Notes under the pieces: generated by a model
Database searches by the model: none
Seen by the model: only the letters and a program-made list of their open reading frames with translations
What the model was told of the DNA's origin: nothing
Made by a program: the position numbers and the translations under genes
In this document: positions 44,961 through 53,756 of the stretch, one piece after another
Numbering within the stretch: the first letter of the stretch is position 1
How the letters are laid out: each line of letters starts with the position of its first letter
From: an uncultured Pirellulaceae bacterium
GTDB lineage: Bacteria > Planctomycetota > Planctomycetia > Pirellulales > Pirellulaceae
Assembly (NCBI GenBank): GCA_937944405.1
Contig: CALDYR010000050.1
Span: 1-53,756, forward strand
Reading direction: 5' to 3'
DNA: 53,756 nt

Positions 44961-46145
44961 CTAGGTCGTATACTCAGAATTGAACCTCACATAGTCAACG
45001 GTAAGATCGCTGGTCCAGTGATTGGACTGCCCTGCCCCGCCTCCGACTGTCAATTCGATTTTCGTTTCGAAATTCTCCGCAATCGCGATGCTAACCTGTC
45101 TGGGGTTAAAGCTAACCGGCTGTCCTTGCTCGAACAGCAGATGGCCGTTGATTTTCAAGCTGATTGCGTCGGCGTCGATGTCGGCACCGGCGTATCCGGC
45201 GGCAGAAACAATGCGGCCCCAATTAGGATCTCCACCGGTGATCGCGGTTTTCACCAGGGCGCTGTTGGCGATCGTACGCGCGATTCGGTCAGCATCACCA
45301 TCGTGCTTGGCACCATTGACGACGATTTCGATCAAGTGAGTCGCTCCTTCGCCGTCGGCGGGAATTTGTTTGGCTAGGTCAATGCAAGTGTTGGTGATAA
45401 AACTGGTTAATTGCAATATCAAAGCCGCTGAATCAAGTTTGGCTTTCGATTTTCCCGACGCGATCAGCATCACGGCATCGTTGGTGCTCATGTGTCCTTC
45501 GACGCTGATACGATTGAAAGATTTGTCGTTCGCAGTTTTTAAAATGGACTGTGCAACGGTCGGCGTCAGCGCTGCGTCGGTCATCACAACAGCCAACATG
45601 GTGGCCATTTTGGGGCCGATCATTCCGGCGCCCTTGGCCATCGCGGAGATTCGGACTTGATCCCCATCAATGTTGTAGGTGAGGTGGTTTGTTTTCGGTG
45701 ATTTGTCGGTGGTGGTGATTGCGACTGAGGCAGCGGTAAAATTTTCTTCCTCAGCGCTGAGCGCGGTTGTGGCCGCATCGATCCCTGCGATAACTTCTTT
45801 CATCGGAAGTTGGACCCCGATAATGCCGGTGGACAAAACGCCTACGTTGGCCGGTTCGGTGTCGAGGTGATTGGCAACTTCGCAGGCCATGGTTTGGTTG
45901 TTTTTGATTCCGTCAAATCCAGTACAGGCGTTTGCGTTTCCCGAATTGACGACCAGAGCACGGAAACTGTCGCAGGGCGTCATCCGCCGGTTCCAGTCAA
46001 TACTGGTGGCGCGAACGATGTTCTGAGTATAGACCCCGGCACAAATCGCAGGGGTGTCGGTGCTGATGATGGCGAGGTCTTTTTTGCCTGATGCTTTGAT
46101 GCCGCAAGCGACACCTGCGTAACGAAATCCTAGTGGTAGTTGCAT
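44961..46145 (-). CDS. argJ: Bifunctional ornithine/glutamate N-acetyltransferase ArgJ
   Basis: ArgJ recycles acetyl from N-acetylornithine to glutamate and in many bacteria also acetylates glutamate from acetyl-CoA. The 394-residue precursor is self-cleaved before a Thr nucleophile; here the motif KGAGMIGPKMA-T182-MLAVVMTDA is intact, giving alpha and beta chains. FRALVVNSGNANACTG and VLSTGIIGVQLPM are family blocks, as are GDPNWGRI..AAGYAG near the end. The ATG at 46145 is 43 bases after the argC stop, so argC-argJ form an operon. The final residues (FNSEYTT) match the usual C-terminus. Cytoplasmic. Confidence 0.95.
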   Translation of the reverse strand: MQLPLGFRYAGVACGIKASGKKDLAIISTDTPAICAGVYTQNIVRATSIDWNRRMTPCDSFRALVVNSGNANACTGFDGIKNNQTMACEVANHLDTEPANVGVLSTGIIGVQLPMKEVIAGIDAATTALSAEEENFTAASVAITTTDKSPKTNHLTYNIDGDQVRISAMAKGAGMIGPKMATMLAVVMTDAALTPTVAQSILKTANDKSFNRISVEGHMSTNDAVMLIASGKSKAKLDSAALILQLTSFITNTCIDLAKQIPADGEGATHLIEIVVNGAKHDGDADRIARTIANSALVKTAITGGDPNWGRIVSAAGYAGADIDADAISLKINGHLLFEQGQPVSFNPRQVSIAIAENFETKIELTVGGGAGQSNHWTSDLTVDYVRFNSEYTT

Positions 46146-46188
46146 CTATTCTTTCTTTTCCATGTAAAAACGCGTTTGATGTTGGGCT

Positions 46189-47199
46189 CTACAGCATCCC
46201 TACAGTATCGTCCAACCCGTGCATCACGTTGAAGTTTTGGACCGCTGCGCCGGAGGCTCCTTTAATAAGGTTGTCCAGAGCGCTGACGATCACAATCGTG
46301 CCTCGACAGTGCCGCGCGGTGATGTCGCAAAAGTTTGTTCCTGAAACGTTCTTGGTGGCGACTAAGTCGGGTGACACACGAATGAATTTTTCGTCTTCGT
46401 AGAAATCCGCCCAACAATCCATGATGTCAGAAGCGGATGCTTTACCTTTCGATTGCACGTAGATGGTGGAAAGAATTCCCCGGTCCATCGGCGTCAAGTG
46501 TGGCGTGAAGACCGTTTGGATATCAACATTGCAAAAACGTTTTATGATCTGGTCAATCTCGGGCATGTGGCGGTGGGTGCCAATACCGTAGGCCGAAATG
46601 GATTCGTTACATTCGGGGTAGTGGAACTTCAAATTTGTTTTTCGGCCGGCTCCTGAAATGCCCGTTTTTGAATCGACAATGATCGGCGCAGTCTGGATCA
46701 AATCGGCCTTCAACAGCGGTGCCAACGGTATTAAAGCCGAACTGGGGAAACAGCCCGGATTGGCGACAACGTCGGACGACCTGATTGCGGATCTGAACAG
46801 TTCGGGAATTCCATAGGCCACATTGCCAACCCGTTGGCTATCGGGATGTTCAACGCCGTACCATTGTTGAAAGGTTTCGACGTCATTGAGTCGGTAATCT
46901 GCGCTGAAATCGATGACTTTTACACCCGCGTCCACCAGTTGCCCTACGATCGCAGCCGAAGCCGCGTGAGGCAAACAGCAAAACGCCACATCCACCTGCT
47001 GGCAGAACTTGGGAATGTCAAGCAAGCTGAAGTTGAGATTCAATTGATCGCGCAGGATCGGGTGAACCTCAGAAAGGTGAGGGCTTTCTGGATCACGCGA
47101 GGTGATTGCGGTCACCGTGACTTCGGGGTGCCGGAGAAGAATTTTCAGCAGTTCGACCGCGGTGTAACCGGTTGCTCCGACGATACCAACACGAATCAT
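46189..47199 (-). CDS. argC: N-acetyl-gamma-glutamyl-phosphate reductase ArgC
   Basis: ArgC reduces N-acetylglutamyl phosphate to the semialdehyde with NADPH in arginine synthesis. The 336-residue protein starts with MIRVGIVGATGYTAVELLKILLRHP, has the catalytic C150 in ANPGCFPSSALIPLAPLL, and continues with SKTGISGAGRK and HRHMPEI. The ATG at 47199 is chosen because the Rossmann motif begins two residues later; 26 in-frame codons upstream lack similarity. argJ follows after 43 bases. No regulatory site such as an ARG box could be recognised upstream. Confidence 0.95.
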   Translation of the reverse strand: MIRVGIVGATGYTAVELLKILLRHPEVTVTAITSRDPESPHLSEVHPILRDQLNLNFSLLDIPKFCQQVDVAFCCLPHAASAAIVGQLVDAGVKVIDFSADYRLNDVETFQQWYGVEHPDSQRVGNVAYGIPELFRSAIRSSDVVANPGCFPSSALIPLAPLLKADLIQTAPIIVDSKTGISGAGRKTNLKFHYPECNESISAYGIGTHRHMPEIDQIIKRFCNVDIQTVFTPHLTPMDRGILSTIYVQSKGKASASDIMDCWADFYEDEKFIRVSPDLVATKNVSGTNFCDITARHCRGTIVIVSALDNLIKGASGAAVQNFNVMHGLDDTVGML

Positions 47200-47606
47200 A
47201 ATGGGGGGCTCAAGAAAGAATGGTTTTGGAAAATAATCGCTGCAAAAATCGCAGGAGACCATTCCCAAGTCTGCCAAGATGCCGTCCGATGGTCAATAAG
47301 GCGCAGCACATGTTTCCTCACTTTTCAACGCCGGGTTGATTTGAACGCGGTTCGTTTTGACGAAACCGCCCAATGCCCCTGCCAACTTAAAGTGTTTGTG
47401 GTTGCGATGAAGCGCGTAAATAATGAGGGCTTTCCGTCAGAATTTTTGGATTACGGCGATTGGGAAAGAAATCCGAACCGCTCAATAGAATCTTTGCTCG
47501 CATCGATTGATCGAGCGCTTTGATCGAACCGCGCCAATCGCTGGCACGATTAAACCGCGATCGCGGGCGGTCAGAAGAACGGTTTAGAAGAACGGGGTGG
47601 CAGCGG
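47200..47606. other. Intergenic region upstream of argC
   Basis: About 400 bases upstream of argC and downstream of the pseudokinase gene (both minus strand). I see no gene, terminator with a clear T-run, or RNA element. Long opposite-strand frames here are shadows of argC. Confidence 0.45.
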
Positions 47607-50276
47607 CTACTTTTTCGCGATGGATTCGGCGATGACGATTCGGTGACCGTTCATGTCGAAATAGATCACCAATGGAATGATTTGCTTAGATAGCAGTTTG
47701 CCTAGATCAAAATAATTTTTCGAAAGTTCGAACATTTTCCCTAGGCGTTTGGCGTTGCTTTCTGCTTCATCTTTCAGCCGATTGAACTCTTGGGTTTCCA
47801 TGTTTTTGGGCTTTTTGGCGATTTTAGATTGTTCGTACTGGTAATCGGCTTCCGTTTTTTTCATGCCGATTGCGTTTGCAAATTCAGCTAAATCGTTTGT
47901 TGAACGGAGGGGCTGTGGAGCTCCATTGGGAAGCAATACCATCATCTGGGCCTGCAATCGCGTTTTTTTGCGAATGTCGGCGGTAACATTGATGAAGAAG
48001 AATCGTTCGCTTTCGTTGTCCCGAAAAAAGATTCGACCCGGGCCGCGTCTGGTGATTTCGCGCGGAGTAAAACTGACTTTGTCGTCGCGTCCACCAATGC
48101 TAAAGGTCTGCAATTCGATTTTTATCTCCGTTGGATTGGGCAGCCAATTCAGCTCAGTTTCTACCTTGATCGTCGCTTTGTCTCCTGAAAAACTGAAGTC
48201 GTCGATCAGTATTGGCGATCTAAGTCCCAGCCAAGCCGAATCTTTGGGGACTGATAGTTTCAGTTTGCAGTTGCGTAGGTAGTTGGCGTTGTCGTTCTTT
48301 ACCGCCGACGGCAACCAACGGAACTTGAATTCCGTGGGCGTCTTTTGGAATTGAGCCACCGCAATCGGGGCGCCGCGTTTTTGAGATAGTTCGACATCCC
48401 AAAGCTGTTTGTCGGAAGCCGACCGGTTTAGTTGGAATCCGATTTTGTTCCGCGCGATGGCCGGTTCGGCCAACAGGTCTAACCCCAATAGTTGGTGGCT
48501 GGCGATGGTGAGGTCGGCGATTTTGAAGTCGCTGATGTCTGCAGTTTCAGGCAGATCGGTTTGCTGGACGAGGGTTTTAAACGGTTTGCTGATCGTGGAA
48601 GGGGGCGATGGTTTTGTCTTCGATTTCGATTTTGCCGATTTTTTCGTCTCGGGACGCTGTGTGTTCTTCCCTGGGTTTACTGTTTGGGAGGAAACCGCAG
48701 CGGCACCGGAAGGAGTTGGTTTGGTGCGATTGGTTTGCAAGTCGGCTGAATTTGAAGTGGATCGGTTGCTGCGGGCGATTTTGGGTGGTTTAGCTTGGGT
48801 TGATTTAGCTTGGGTTGATTTAGTATCTCTGGGGCGAGGGAGCACCGGCGGCGTTGGCGCAGCGCTGTCCGGTTTTTTAGATTTTGATTTCTTCCATTTC
48901 TTGCGGCCAGTTTTTTTGCCGGTTTCCACCACGTCACGGCCGGCGAAGAATTCGGCTATCTTCTTTCGATTGGCTTCTGGGTCTAAGGCGTCGTCGCCCG
49001 GTTTCAGGTCTCGTTTGCCTGCCAGAACGCCTTGGGCGGTGTTGCCCACTGCCAGCGGCGCGTTGAGTGTGTTCTTCGGTCGATTCGTTTTTTTCCGCGA
49101 GTTGTCCTTAGAAACAACGACCTGATTGTCGGGGGCCGTACCAACGGAGAACGCGTATCCTAAGGCTCCGATGGTTCCCGCGGCGACCAGAAAAATCCCA
49201 GCCAAAGCCGCAAGAAACGTGACCCGTTTGTCATGCCACATCGTTTCGAGAAAACCGTTTGGTGCGGCGTCAGTTGAATCGCCGATGGGCTGATTTTTCT
49301 CAAATTCATTCATTGTGGGGGAGGCTGTCGTGGGATCGAAAACGCTGTCGCCCGCCGATGTCTCTGGACCGATGGTAGAGTATTCGCTTGACTGGATTAG
49401 GGTCGCCGATGCGGCGGCGTCGGCGAACGAACGCGCCGCAATCCAATCGTCTAACATTTGTAGGCTGGCATCGCGTTGGGCTTGGTCCTTGAGCCCGATG
49501 ATCATTGATTTGAAGGATTCGAATTCCTCCGATCGCAATGATTCAGGGAGTTCTTTGAGTAGCGTTTCGCCGATTGCCCCTAATTGTTGCATGTCGTGAC
49601 CGGCGGTGAAGTTTGCCGCGTCTACGGTGCCGTTTACCGTCCCAGATGGAAATCCTTGCAGTTCGGCTTTGCCGTCGGGAGTGACGATGATGTTTTCGGT
49701 GGTGACGCTGCCGTGTATGATTCCGGCAGTATGAGCGTGCGCCAGCCCCGACGCGATGCCTTGGATGATTACCGCGATCGCGCTGTCTGAAAGGTCTTTG
49801 GGAGAAATTAGATCCAGTGTTGTACCGTCAACAAACTCGGTGACCAAGAAGTAACGGGTGCTTTCTTGATCGACGTCGTAGACGTGGACGAGGTTAGGAT
49901 GATCAAGCTCCGTGATCTGCCGGAGCTTGGTCAGTAGTCGCGGAAGCAGGGCTTGCTTCTCAGAGAGCTCCGATGGGAAGACTTGAATAATGACTTTTCG
50001 ATTAAGCTGCGAATGGATAGCTTCGAACTTGTCGCCCAGTTCGTCTCTTGCAACCCTTGTCTGCAAAAGATAATTGCCCACACTCAGCCGCGACCTCCCG
50101 GAGAGCAAAAATTTGGCTTGCCACGGCGTCAAGAGTTGATCACGAACGAGTTTCGCGGCAACTTTCTTCGGATCTTCATCGTCAACAACGCTTAACCAAG
50201 CCTTTAACTTATCGGTTGGGACGACATTGCTTTTAGCGACACAGGCGACGAATTCTTTTCGAGAGGCGACTGCCAT
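47607..50276 (-). CDS. One-pass membrane Ser/Thr kinase-like protein, predicted pseudokinase
   Basis: This 889-residue protein has an N-terminal planctomycete-type segment (LVRDQLLTPWQAKFLLSGR), a protein-kinase-like domain (about 66-285), a transmembrane helix (about 352-376), a long Lys/Pro/Ser/Thr linker with an STQAK repeat, and a C-terminal beta-rich domain outside the membrane. The kinase fold is visible (LDHPNLVHVYDVDQE, YFLVTEFVDGTTLDL, GLAHAHTAGIIHG) but catalytic residues are changed: the VAIK lysine is Q98 (VIIQ), HRD is H188-G-S190, and DFG is replaced around LQGFPSG; only N195 of the HRDxxxxN loop remains. It therefore probably binds rather than phosphorylates. ATG 50276 is the natural start. 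No partner kinase gene is adjacent. Confidence 0.8.
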   Translation of the reverse strand: MAVASRKEFVACVAKSNVVPTDKLKAWLSVVDDEDPKKVAAKLVRDQLLTPWQAKFLLSGRSRLSVGNYLLQTRVARDELGDKFEAIHSQLNRKVIIQVFPSELSEKQALLPRLLTKLRQITELDHPNLVHVYDVDQESTRYFLVTEFVDGTTLDLISPKDLSDSAIAVIIQGIASGLAHAHTAGIIHGSVTTENIIVTPDGKAELQGFPSGTVNGTVDAANFTAGHDMQQLGAIGETLLKELPESLRSEEFESFKSMIIGLKDQAQRDASLQMLDDWIAARSFADAAASATLIQSSEYSTIGPETSAGDSVFDPTTASPTMNEFEKNQPIGDSTDAAPNGFLETMWHDKRVTFLAALAGIFLVAAGTIGALGYAFSVGTAPDNQVVVSKDNSRKKTNRPKNTLNAPLAVGNTAQGVLAGKRDLKPGDDALDPEANRKKIAEFFAGRDVVETGKKTGRKKWKKSKSKKPDSAAPTPPVLPRPRDTKSTQAKSTQAKPPKIARSNRSTSNSADLQTNRTKPTPSGAAAVSSQTVNPGKNTQRPETKKSAKSKSKTKPSPPSTISKPFKTLVQQTDLPETADISDFKIADLTIASHQLLGLDLLAEPAIARNKIGFQLNRSASDKQLWDVELSQKRGAPIAVAQFQKTPTEFKFRWLPSAVKNDNANYLRNCKLKLSVPKDSAWLGLRSPILIDDFSFSGDKATIKVETELNWLPNPTEIKIELQTFSIGGRDDKVSFTPREITRRGPGRIFFRDNESERFFFINVTADIRKKTRLQAQMMVLLPNGAPQPLRSTNDLAEFANAIGMKKTEADYQYEQSKIAKKPKNMETQEFNRLKDEAESNAKRLGKMFELSKNYFDLGKLLSKQIIPLVIYFDMNGHRIVIAESIAKK

Positions 50277-50671
50277 TTATTTTTGCCGTGGGTCAAATGG
50301 GCCTTTAATAGGCAGGTTCTTGCGGGACTTTGTGGCAACCAATGCGCCCAAAGATCGCTTTTTTGATGAATGTAGTGGGATTGGCCCGAACTCGCGTAAA
50401 GCCCGAACTCGCGTAAACATAGCCAACGGGAATGCTGGCTAATCCTGATACGATTTCGAAGCTTGTCACTATAGAACTGGGGAGAGCCAATAAGTATTAC
50501 GCGCATTTTCGCACCCGCGCCAAAATCCTGCAAGGATTGTGATATGATAAACTGGTCTGGCGGAGAAAAGTTGTGTGCTCGGAGAGAAGATTCCGATGAA
50601 TGTTGATATCAAAGCGGCATTTTGCGCGTTAGAGCGTGAGTCTTAAAAAAGACGCAGGCAAGGTTGAGGCG
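50277..50671. other. Intergenic region between divergent pseudokinase and membrane-protein genes
   Basis: Almost 400 bases that must hold two promoters. A short repeat GCCCGAACTCGCGTAAA occurs twice (about 50392-50417). No gene is supported. Confidence 0.45.
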
Positions 50672-51193
50672 ATGAATAGAGGGGTAAAGTTTTTAACGGC
50701 CAGCGTTCAGCAGCGCGACGTTCTGGGATTGGGCCTGATGGGGCTGTTGGTCGCCACAGCCGTCGCAGCCGTTTCGATTTTGTTTTCACAGTCCATGAAA
50801 GAAGCGGCGCTAAAACGATTTCATTTAGCGTCGGACTCTTTTCCGCAATGGGCCGTCCATCAGATGGTGCCGTCGATGTATAACTTTGAAAACAGAATCA
50901 AGTTTTCCAATGTGATCGATGCCGAAGGGAAATTTGATGCCACCGAAGATTCATATTTTGAAGACACGCTAAATCATTTTCCCGCTCGGTTTATTACCTT
51001 CGGGGATCAAAGGCACGTGTTTTCCCAGGACCGTGAAGGTATGTTCGAAATGGTGTCTGCTTTTGGCGATACCGTCCTGGTCAGTCGGTGGAATCTAAAG
51101 CGCCGTCAACCCAACCAGTTGACCGTCGAACGCGTCGAACAAAAATTTCATCGACGCGATAGCAAAGATGGTGTTCGGAGTAGCGATGAATAA
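50672..51193 (+). CDS. Small single-pass membrane protein of unknown function
   Basis: The product has 173 residues with one transmembrane helix (VLGLGLMGLLVATAVAAVSILF, about 18-40) and an extracytoplasmic part without Cys motifs. I do not recognise a family. Next to the following gene, which has a multi-pass membrane topology, it may be an accessory subunit. The ATG at 50672 follows AAGG eight bases upstream and starts shortly before the helix; GTG at 50636 is a less likely alternative. The stop overlaps the next gene's start by eight bases, so the two are translationally coupled. Confidence 0.6.
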   Translation: MNRGVKFLTASVQQRDVLGLGLMGLLVATAVAAVSILFSQSMKEAALKRFHLASDSFPQWAVHQMVPSMYNFENRIKFSNVIDAEGKFDATEDSYFEDTLNHFPARFITFGDQRHVFSQDREGMFEMVSAFGDTVLVSRWNLKRRQPNQLTVERVEQKFHRRDSKDGVRSSDE

Positions 51194-52034
51194 TTCAAAC
51201 GATGTGCGTGTCGAAGAACCGATGACGACATTGCCCGACCACGGGCAGCGCCAAGATGCGCTGGCACTGCTGAAGGTCGTGCTGGTGGGGATCTTGGTTT
51301 CGTTGGCCTTGAAGATCTTTGCCTTCATTTTGTTTGACCGATTGAACGAAGCTCTGCCGATCGTCGATTCGTTTTTCCCGATTTTCTTTCGCAGCCAGCG
51401 CGTTGCGCGGGTGGCGTATCTAGTGGCGTGCTGTGGTTGTCTGTTCGCAATCTTCACGTCTGAGCAAAGGCACTTGATCGCGGCGACGGTGTTGTTGTTG
51501 GGCAGTCTTATGGTTTTGAGTGTTCATCAGTCAGGATTCAACGACGTGACTTTTATGTCCTGTGCCTGGACGGCAGGCTGGTGTGTTTGGATATCGACAC
51601 GGCTTCACGAGCCTTTCGAAACCCTGTTCCCGCGCGCGGTCTGGTTATCACATCTAATTCTGTCGTTGATTTTTTTAGGCGGTGCGGTCGGGAAAGTCAC
51701 GCAAGGATATTGGTCAGGGCAGGTGCTGTTTGACATTTACTTTGAGAAACGTGATTTCTGGTTTTACAACATTTTCCGTTGGGCCTTGCCTGCAGAACAA
51801 CTGCGGCAAGCCGCGACGGTGCATTCTAGGATGGTCATCGCTTTCGAATTTTTCTGTTGTTTCCTGTGGTTGATGCCAGCACGGATGGGATCGTGGATTG
51901 CGGTGGTTATGTTGTGCGGTATTGCGTTGACGAATAACTTTCTGTTGTTTTCGGTTGTTACATGTTTGACCGGTTTGGCATTGGTCGGACTGCACCAATC
52001 GAAGTCTGCCCGCGAGGTGTTAAAATCAACCTAA
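51186..52034 (+). CDS. Multi-pass membrane protein, possibly HTTM/DoxX-like
   Basis: The 282-residue product has about seven hydrophobic segments (for example LLKVVLVGILVSLALKIFAFILF, VAYLVACCGCLFAIF, LIAATVLLLGSLMVLSV, LSHLILSLIFLGGAVGK, MVIAFEFFCCFLWLM, NNFLLFSVVTCLTGLALVGL). The GGAVGKVTQGYWSGQVLFDIYF segment resembles the K..Q..W..G pattern of HTTM (vitamin-K carboxylase-like) and DoxX-type membrane proteins, but this is weak. The ATG at 51186 overlaps the stop of the upstream gene. Coupled translation points to a two-protein membrane complex. Function unknown. Confidence 0.6.
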   Translation: MNNSNDVRVEEPMTTLPDHGQRQDALALLKVVLVGILVSLALKIFAFILFDRLNEALPIVDSFFPIFFRSQRVARVAYLVACCGCLFAIFTSEQRHLIAATVLLLGSLMVLSVHQSGFNDVTFMSCAWTAGWCVWISTRLHEPFETLFPRAVWLSHLILSLIFLGGAVGKVTQGYWSGQVLFDIYFEKRDFWFYNIFRWALPAEQLRQAATVHSRMVIAFEFFCCFLWLMPARMGSWIAVVMLCGIALTNNFLLFSVVTCLTGLALVGLHQSKSAREVLKST

Positions 52035-52242
52035 GGTTGATCGAAATCGAAGCTCAATGGATAAGCTTCGTCTTAATTTTTACTGCCCAAGGATGATCGT
52101 TGGAGGCCTTGCCGAACCCTAATTACCGTAAGGGTCTCCAGTTACCGTTGGGCCTGAACCGTGTTGACACGGGCGCGGCAATAGCTAGCAACCGTTGATG
52201 ATTACCCAACGTTGATTGTCTCAGTGTGGGGCTTCGGAGGCA
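52035..52242. other. Intergenic region between convergent genes
   Basis: About 200 bases where two genes end. CCGTGTTGACACGG near 52159 is a small palindrome. No T-run follows it, so it is not a clear terminator. Confidence 0.4.
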
Positions 52243-53756
52243 TTATTTGCCATCTGATGTTTGTTCGAGCAGTTGCCTCATTTGGTTCAGAATATCGCCA
52301 CCGGCGTCAGGGGATTCTGGTTGTGATGTCTCGGGCGAAGCTTGCGGGTTTGCCGTTTCAAACACAGATTCTAATTTTGCAAATTCGGCGTCTTGGTGGA
52401 TTTTGGGGTCCGCGAGGGCCGTTTGGAAATACGGTTGCGCGGCGTCGAGCTTCTGCATCTTGATCAGCGCGATCGCGGCGCCTTGGTTGGCAGGTCCGCT
52501 GGCGGGGTTGGTTTCGATCGCATTCAAAAAATGGGGCAGCGCGGATTCGGCATCCTGTAGTTCGATCAGCCGTTTGCCGATCTTTAATTGCATTCCATAA
52601 TCGGCAGAAGATAGCCGGCCGGCCAATACAAGCATTGCAATTTCAGTTTGCCGATCCAAACGGTGCGCGGCCATTTCCGCCGCGACCAAGTAACTATTGG
52701 ATAACAGCGCGCCGCGGTGAAGCTGTGGCCACGTTTTGAGCGCCGGTGCGAGTTGTACCGATGCTCGGTCGAGCCAGCTTTTTTCCCGTTCAAGAACGAT
52801 TGAGAAGGTTTCGGTCATGGCGTCGATCGCTTGGATGGATTTCCGTTTGGAAAGCGTGTCATCGGAAAACAAACCGATGCTGGAGCGGTTAGACCGGGGC
52901 AGCGATTTTAGCCATTGTAGGTTTTGAATTTTGTTCTTGGTCAGTGTTTCGGGGCGCACGTCAAATGAAAATCGCTCAAGAACCGGACGATCGAGCGTGT
53001 TGATGGGGTGGAATGCCAGATTTTCGTCGTACCGGTTCAGGTGAATCCACCCCATTGAACGCACGTCATCAGCCGAACACCAGTGGTAAATCTTCAGCGA
53101 TTGGGCAGATGCGGAATTGAAATAGTGAATCGCATGCTGTGATTTCATTTTGATTCGTTGGCGCGACCCGATCAAGTAAATTGAATCTGGTGCGGCCAGC
53201 GCTATGGCGGCATGAGGAAACGCATTGGCGAAGGTGTGAAGCACAACTTTGGTTTCTTCAACTGCTGCGTCTAAGGAGAACCATTGGACGAATTTCCCAT
53301 GCGCGGTCAGGCAGTCGTACGCTGAATGGTAGTAGTCGGATGAGAAGAACGCCGCGTTGCCAAGATGCCCGGGGCGCGACTTTCCGTCGCTGATGATGGC
53401 ATCGAAGCGCGTTTTCGACCGCGCGTGTTGGCTCAACCAGTGGATGCCATCGGCCTGGACGGTGTTTATTTCGGTGGCCACCGCGGAGGGGAAAAGGTCC
53501 GAAAATTGTGCGTTGGCTTCGATCACCGCGGGTGAGAGTTCGACCGAGGTAACCGATTGGACGCCCGGCAAGGCTGCGACTTCGCTCGATAGCAATCCCG
53601 ACCCTAACCCAATCACGGCCACGCGTTTGATCGGGTGAGTTTGGTGATTTAAAAGCAGCGGTAGATGAGCCAGCATCAACTGTTTTTCTTCGGCGTTGTT
53701 CCCACTCTGTCCGATGATAATTCCGTCGACTGCCATCCGGCGGTAGTTCGGTTGGG
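52243..53756 (-). CDS. Spermidine-synthase-like methyltransferase-fold protein with TPR tail, 5' end outside window
   Basis: At least 503 residues are visible; coding sequence (QPNYRR before MAVDG) continues past the window edge, so the N-terminus is missing. The SAM-type fold shows VAVIGLGSGLLSSEVAAL, VTSVELSPAVIEANAQF, DGIHWL and DAIISDGKSRPG, with a late YDCLTAHGKFVQWF: this is the spermidine-synthase family, whose planctomycete members are often membrane-fused and of unknown substrate. The acidic motif expected for putrescine binding is changed (DGKS where DxxDP is typical), so a polyamine role is doubtful. The last 130 residues form tetratricopeptide-like helices (ESALPHFLNAIETNPASGPANQGAAIALIKMQKLDAAQPYFQTAL). 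Convergent with the membrane-protein pair. Confidence 0.75.
   Translation of the reverse strand, partial: QPNYRRMAVDGIIIGQSGNNAEEKQLMLAHLPLLLNHQTHPIKRVAVIGLGSGLLSSEVAALPGVQSVTSVELSPAVIEANAQFSDLFPSAVATEINTVQADGIHWLSQHARSKTRFDAIISDGKSRPGHLGNAAFFSSDYYHSAYDCLTAHGKFVQWFSLDAAVEETKVVLHTFANAFPHAAIALAAPDSIYLIGSRQRIKMKSQHAIHYFNSASAQSLKIYHWCSADDVRSMGWIHLNRYDENLAFHPINTLDRPVLERFSFDVRPETLTKNKIQNLQWLKSLPRSNRSSIGLFSDDTLSKRKSIQAIDAMTETFSIVLEREKSWLDRASVQLAPALKTWPQLHRGALLSNSYLVAAEMAAHRLDRQTEIAMLVLAGRLSSADYGMQLKIGKRLIELQDAESALPHFLNAIETNPASGPANQGAAIALIKMQKLDAAQPYFQTALADPKIHQDAEFAKLESVFETANPQASPETSQPESPDAGGDILNQMRQLLEQTSDGK

Noticed and set aside
46834-47523. 229-codon + strand frame
   Set aside because: It is the opposite-strand shadow of argC running into intergenic DNA; argC has full family conservation.
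48409-49125. 238-codon + strand frame
   Set aside because: It lies opposite the Lys/Pro/Ser-rich linker of the pseudokinase and its odd Phe/Val-rich composition is that of an antisense frame.

Overview
The window reads as chromosomal DNA of a marine planctomycete, probably of the Rhodopirellula/Pirellulales type. The evidence is a planctomycete cytochrome-c/DUF1587-DUF1592-DUF1588-DUF1585 gene paired with a DUF1552 gene, two secreted formylglycine-type sulfatases, a one-pass Ser/Thr kinase-like protein, futalosine-pathway menaquinone genes, many exported Cys-rich proteins, and generally weak Shine-Dalgarno sequences. No tRNA, rRNA, CRISPR array or phage module was seen.

Layout. 0.2-19 kb is an accessory region: sulfatase 1, the DUF1587/DUF1552 pair, a Gly-zipper protein, an iota-carrageenase-like (GH82) protein and a very large G8-domain/parallel beta-helix (CEMIP-like) protein, embedded in degraded insertion sequences (IS1380 twice plus a solo IS1380 end, IS21, ISAs1, ISL3, and a DDE_5/IS701-like element). 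19.4-28 kb is core metabolism on the + strand: mqnA-mqnC, ndk (opposite strand), a fused 2-oxoacid:ferredoxin oxidoreductase alpha subunit plus its beta subunit, a glycosyltransferase and a UDP-glucuronate decarboxylase. 27.9-35.5 kb holds an RdgC-like gene, the small HMA gene described below, a covalent-flavin amine oxidase, sulfatase 2, sthA and an IS5 relic. 35.7-50.3 kb is mainly minus strand: Cys-rich exported protein, OprP-type porin, EF2568-type cysteine desulfurase, purN, ileS, an acidic/basic bipolar protein, argJ, argC and a pseudokinase. 50.6-53.8 kb has two membrane proteins and a truncated spermidine-synthase/TPR gene at the edge.

Most striking observation: at 29357-29875 a small exported heavy-metal-associated (HMA, MerP/CopZ-like) protein has TGA at exactly the two cysteine positions of its GMTCxxC metal-binding motif, with the frame open before, between and after. 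Two consecutive hairpins follow, each with G in the first or second loop position and each in the published bacterial SECIS distance window for one of the two UGAs. I read it as a UxxU (double selenocysteine) HMA selenoprotein. An EF2568-type cysteine desulfurase, a family I recall being linked to selenium metabolism, lies 8.5 kb away; selA/selB/selC/selD are not in the window.

Secondary points: the GH82-like protein keeps the Gln, Glu and His active-site positions I recall for iota-carrageenase but has Gly where the catalytic Asp is expected; the G8 domain of the beta-helix protein is split by a roughly 280-residue insertion containing a duplicated ~120-residue module; a 66-bp near-palindrome at 31.3 kb carries the same end sequence as the ISL3 relic at 13.2 kb.
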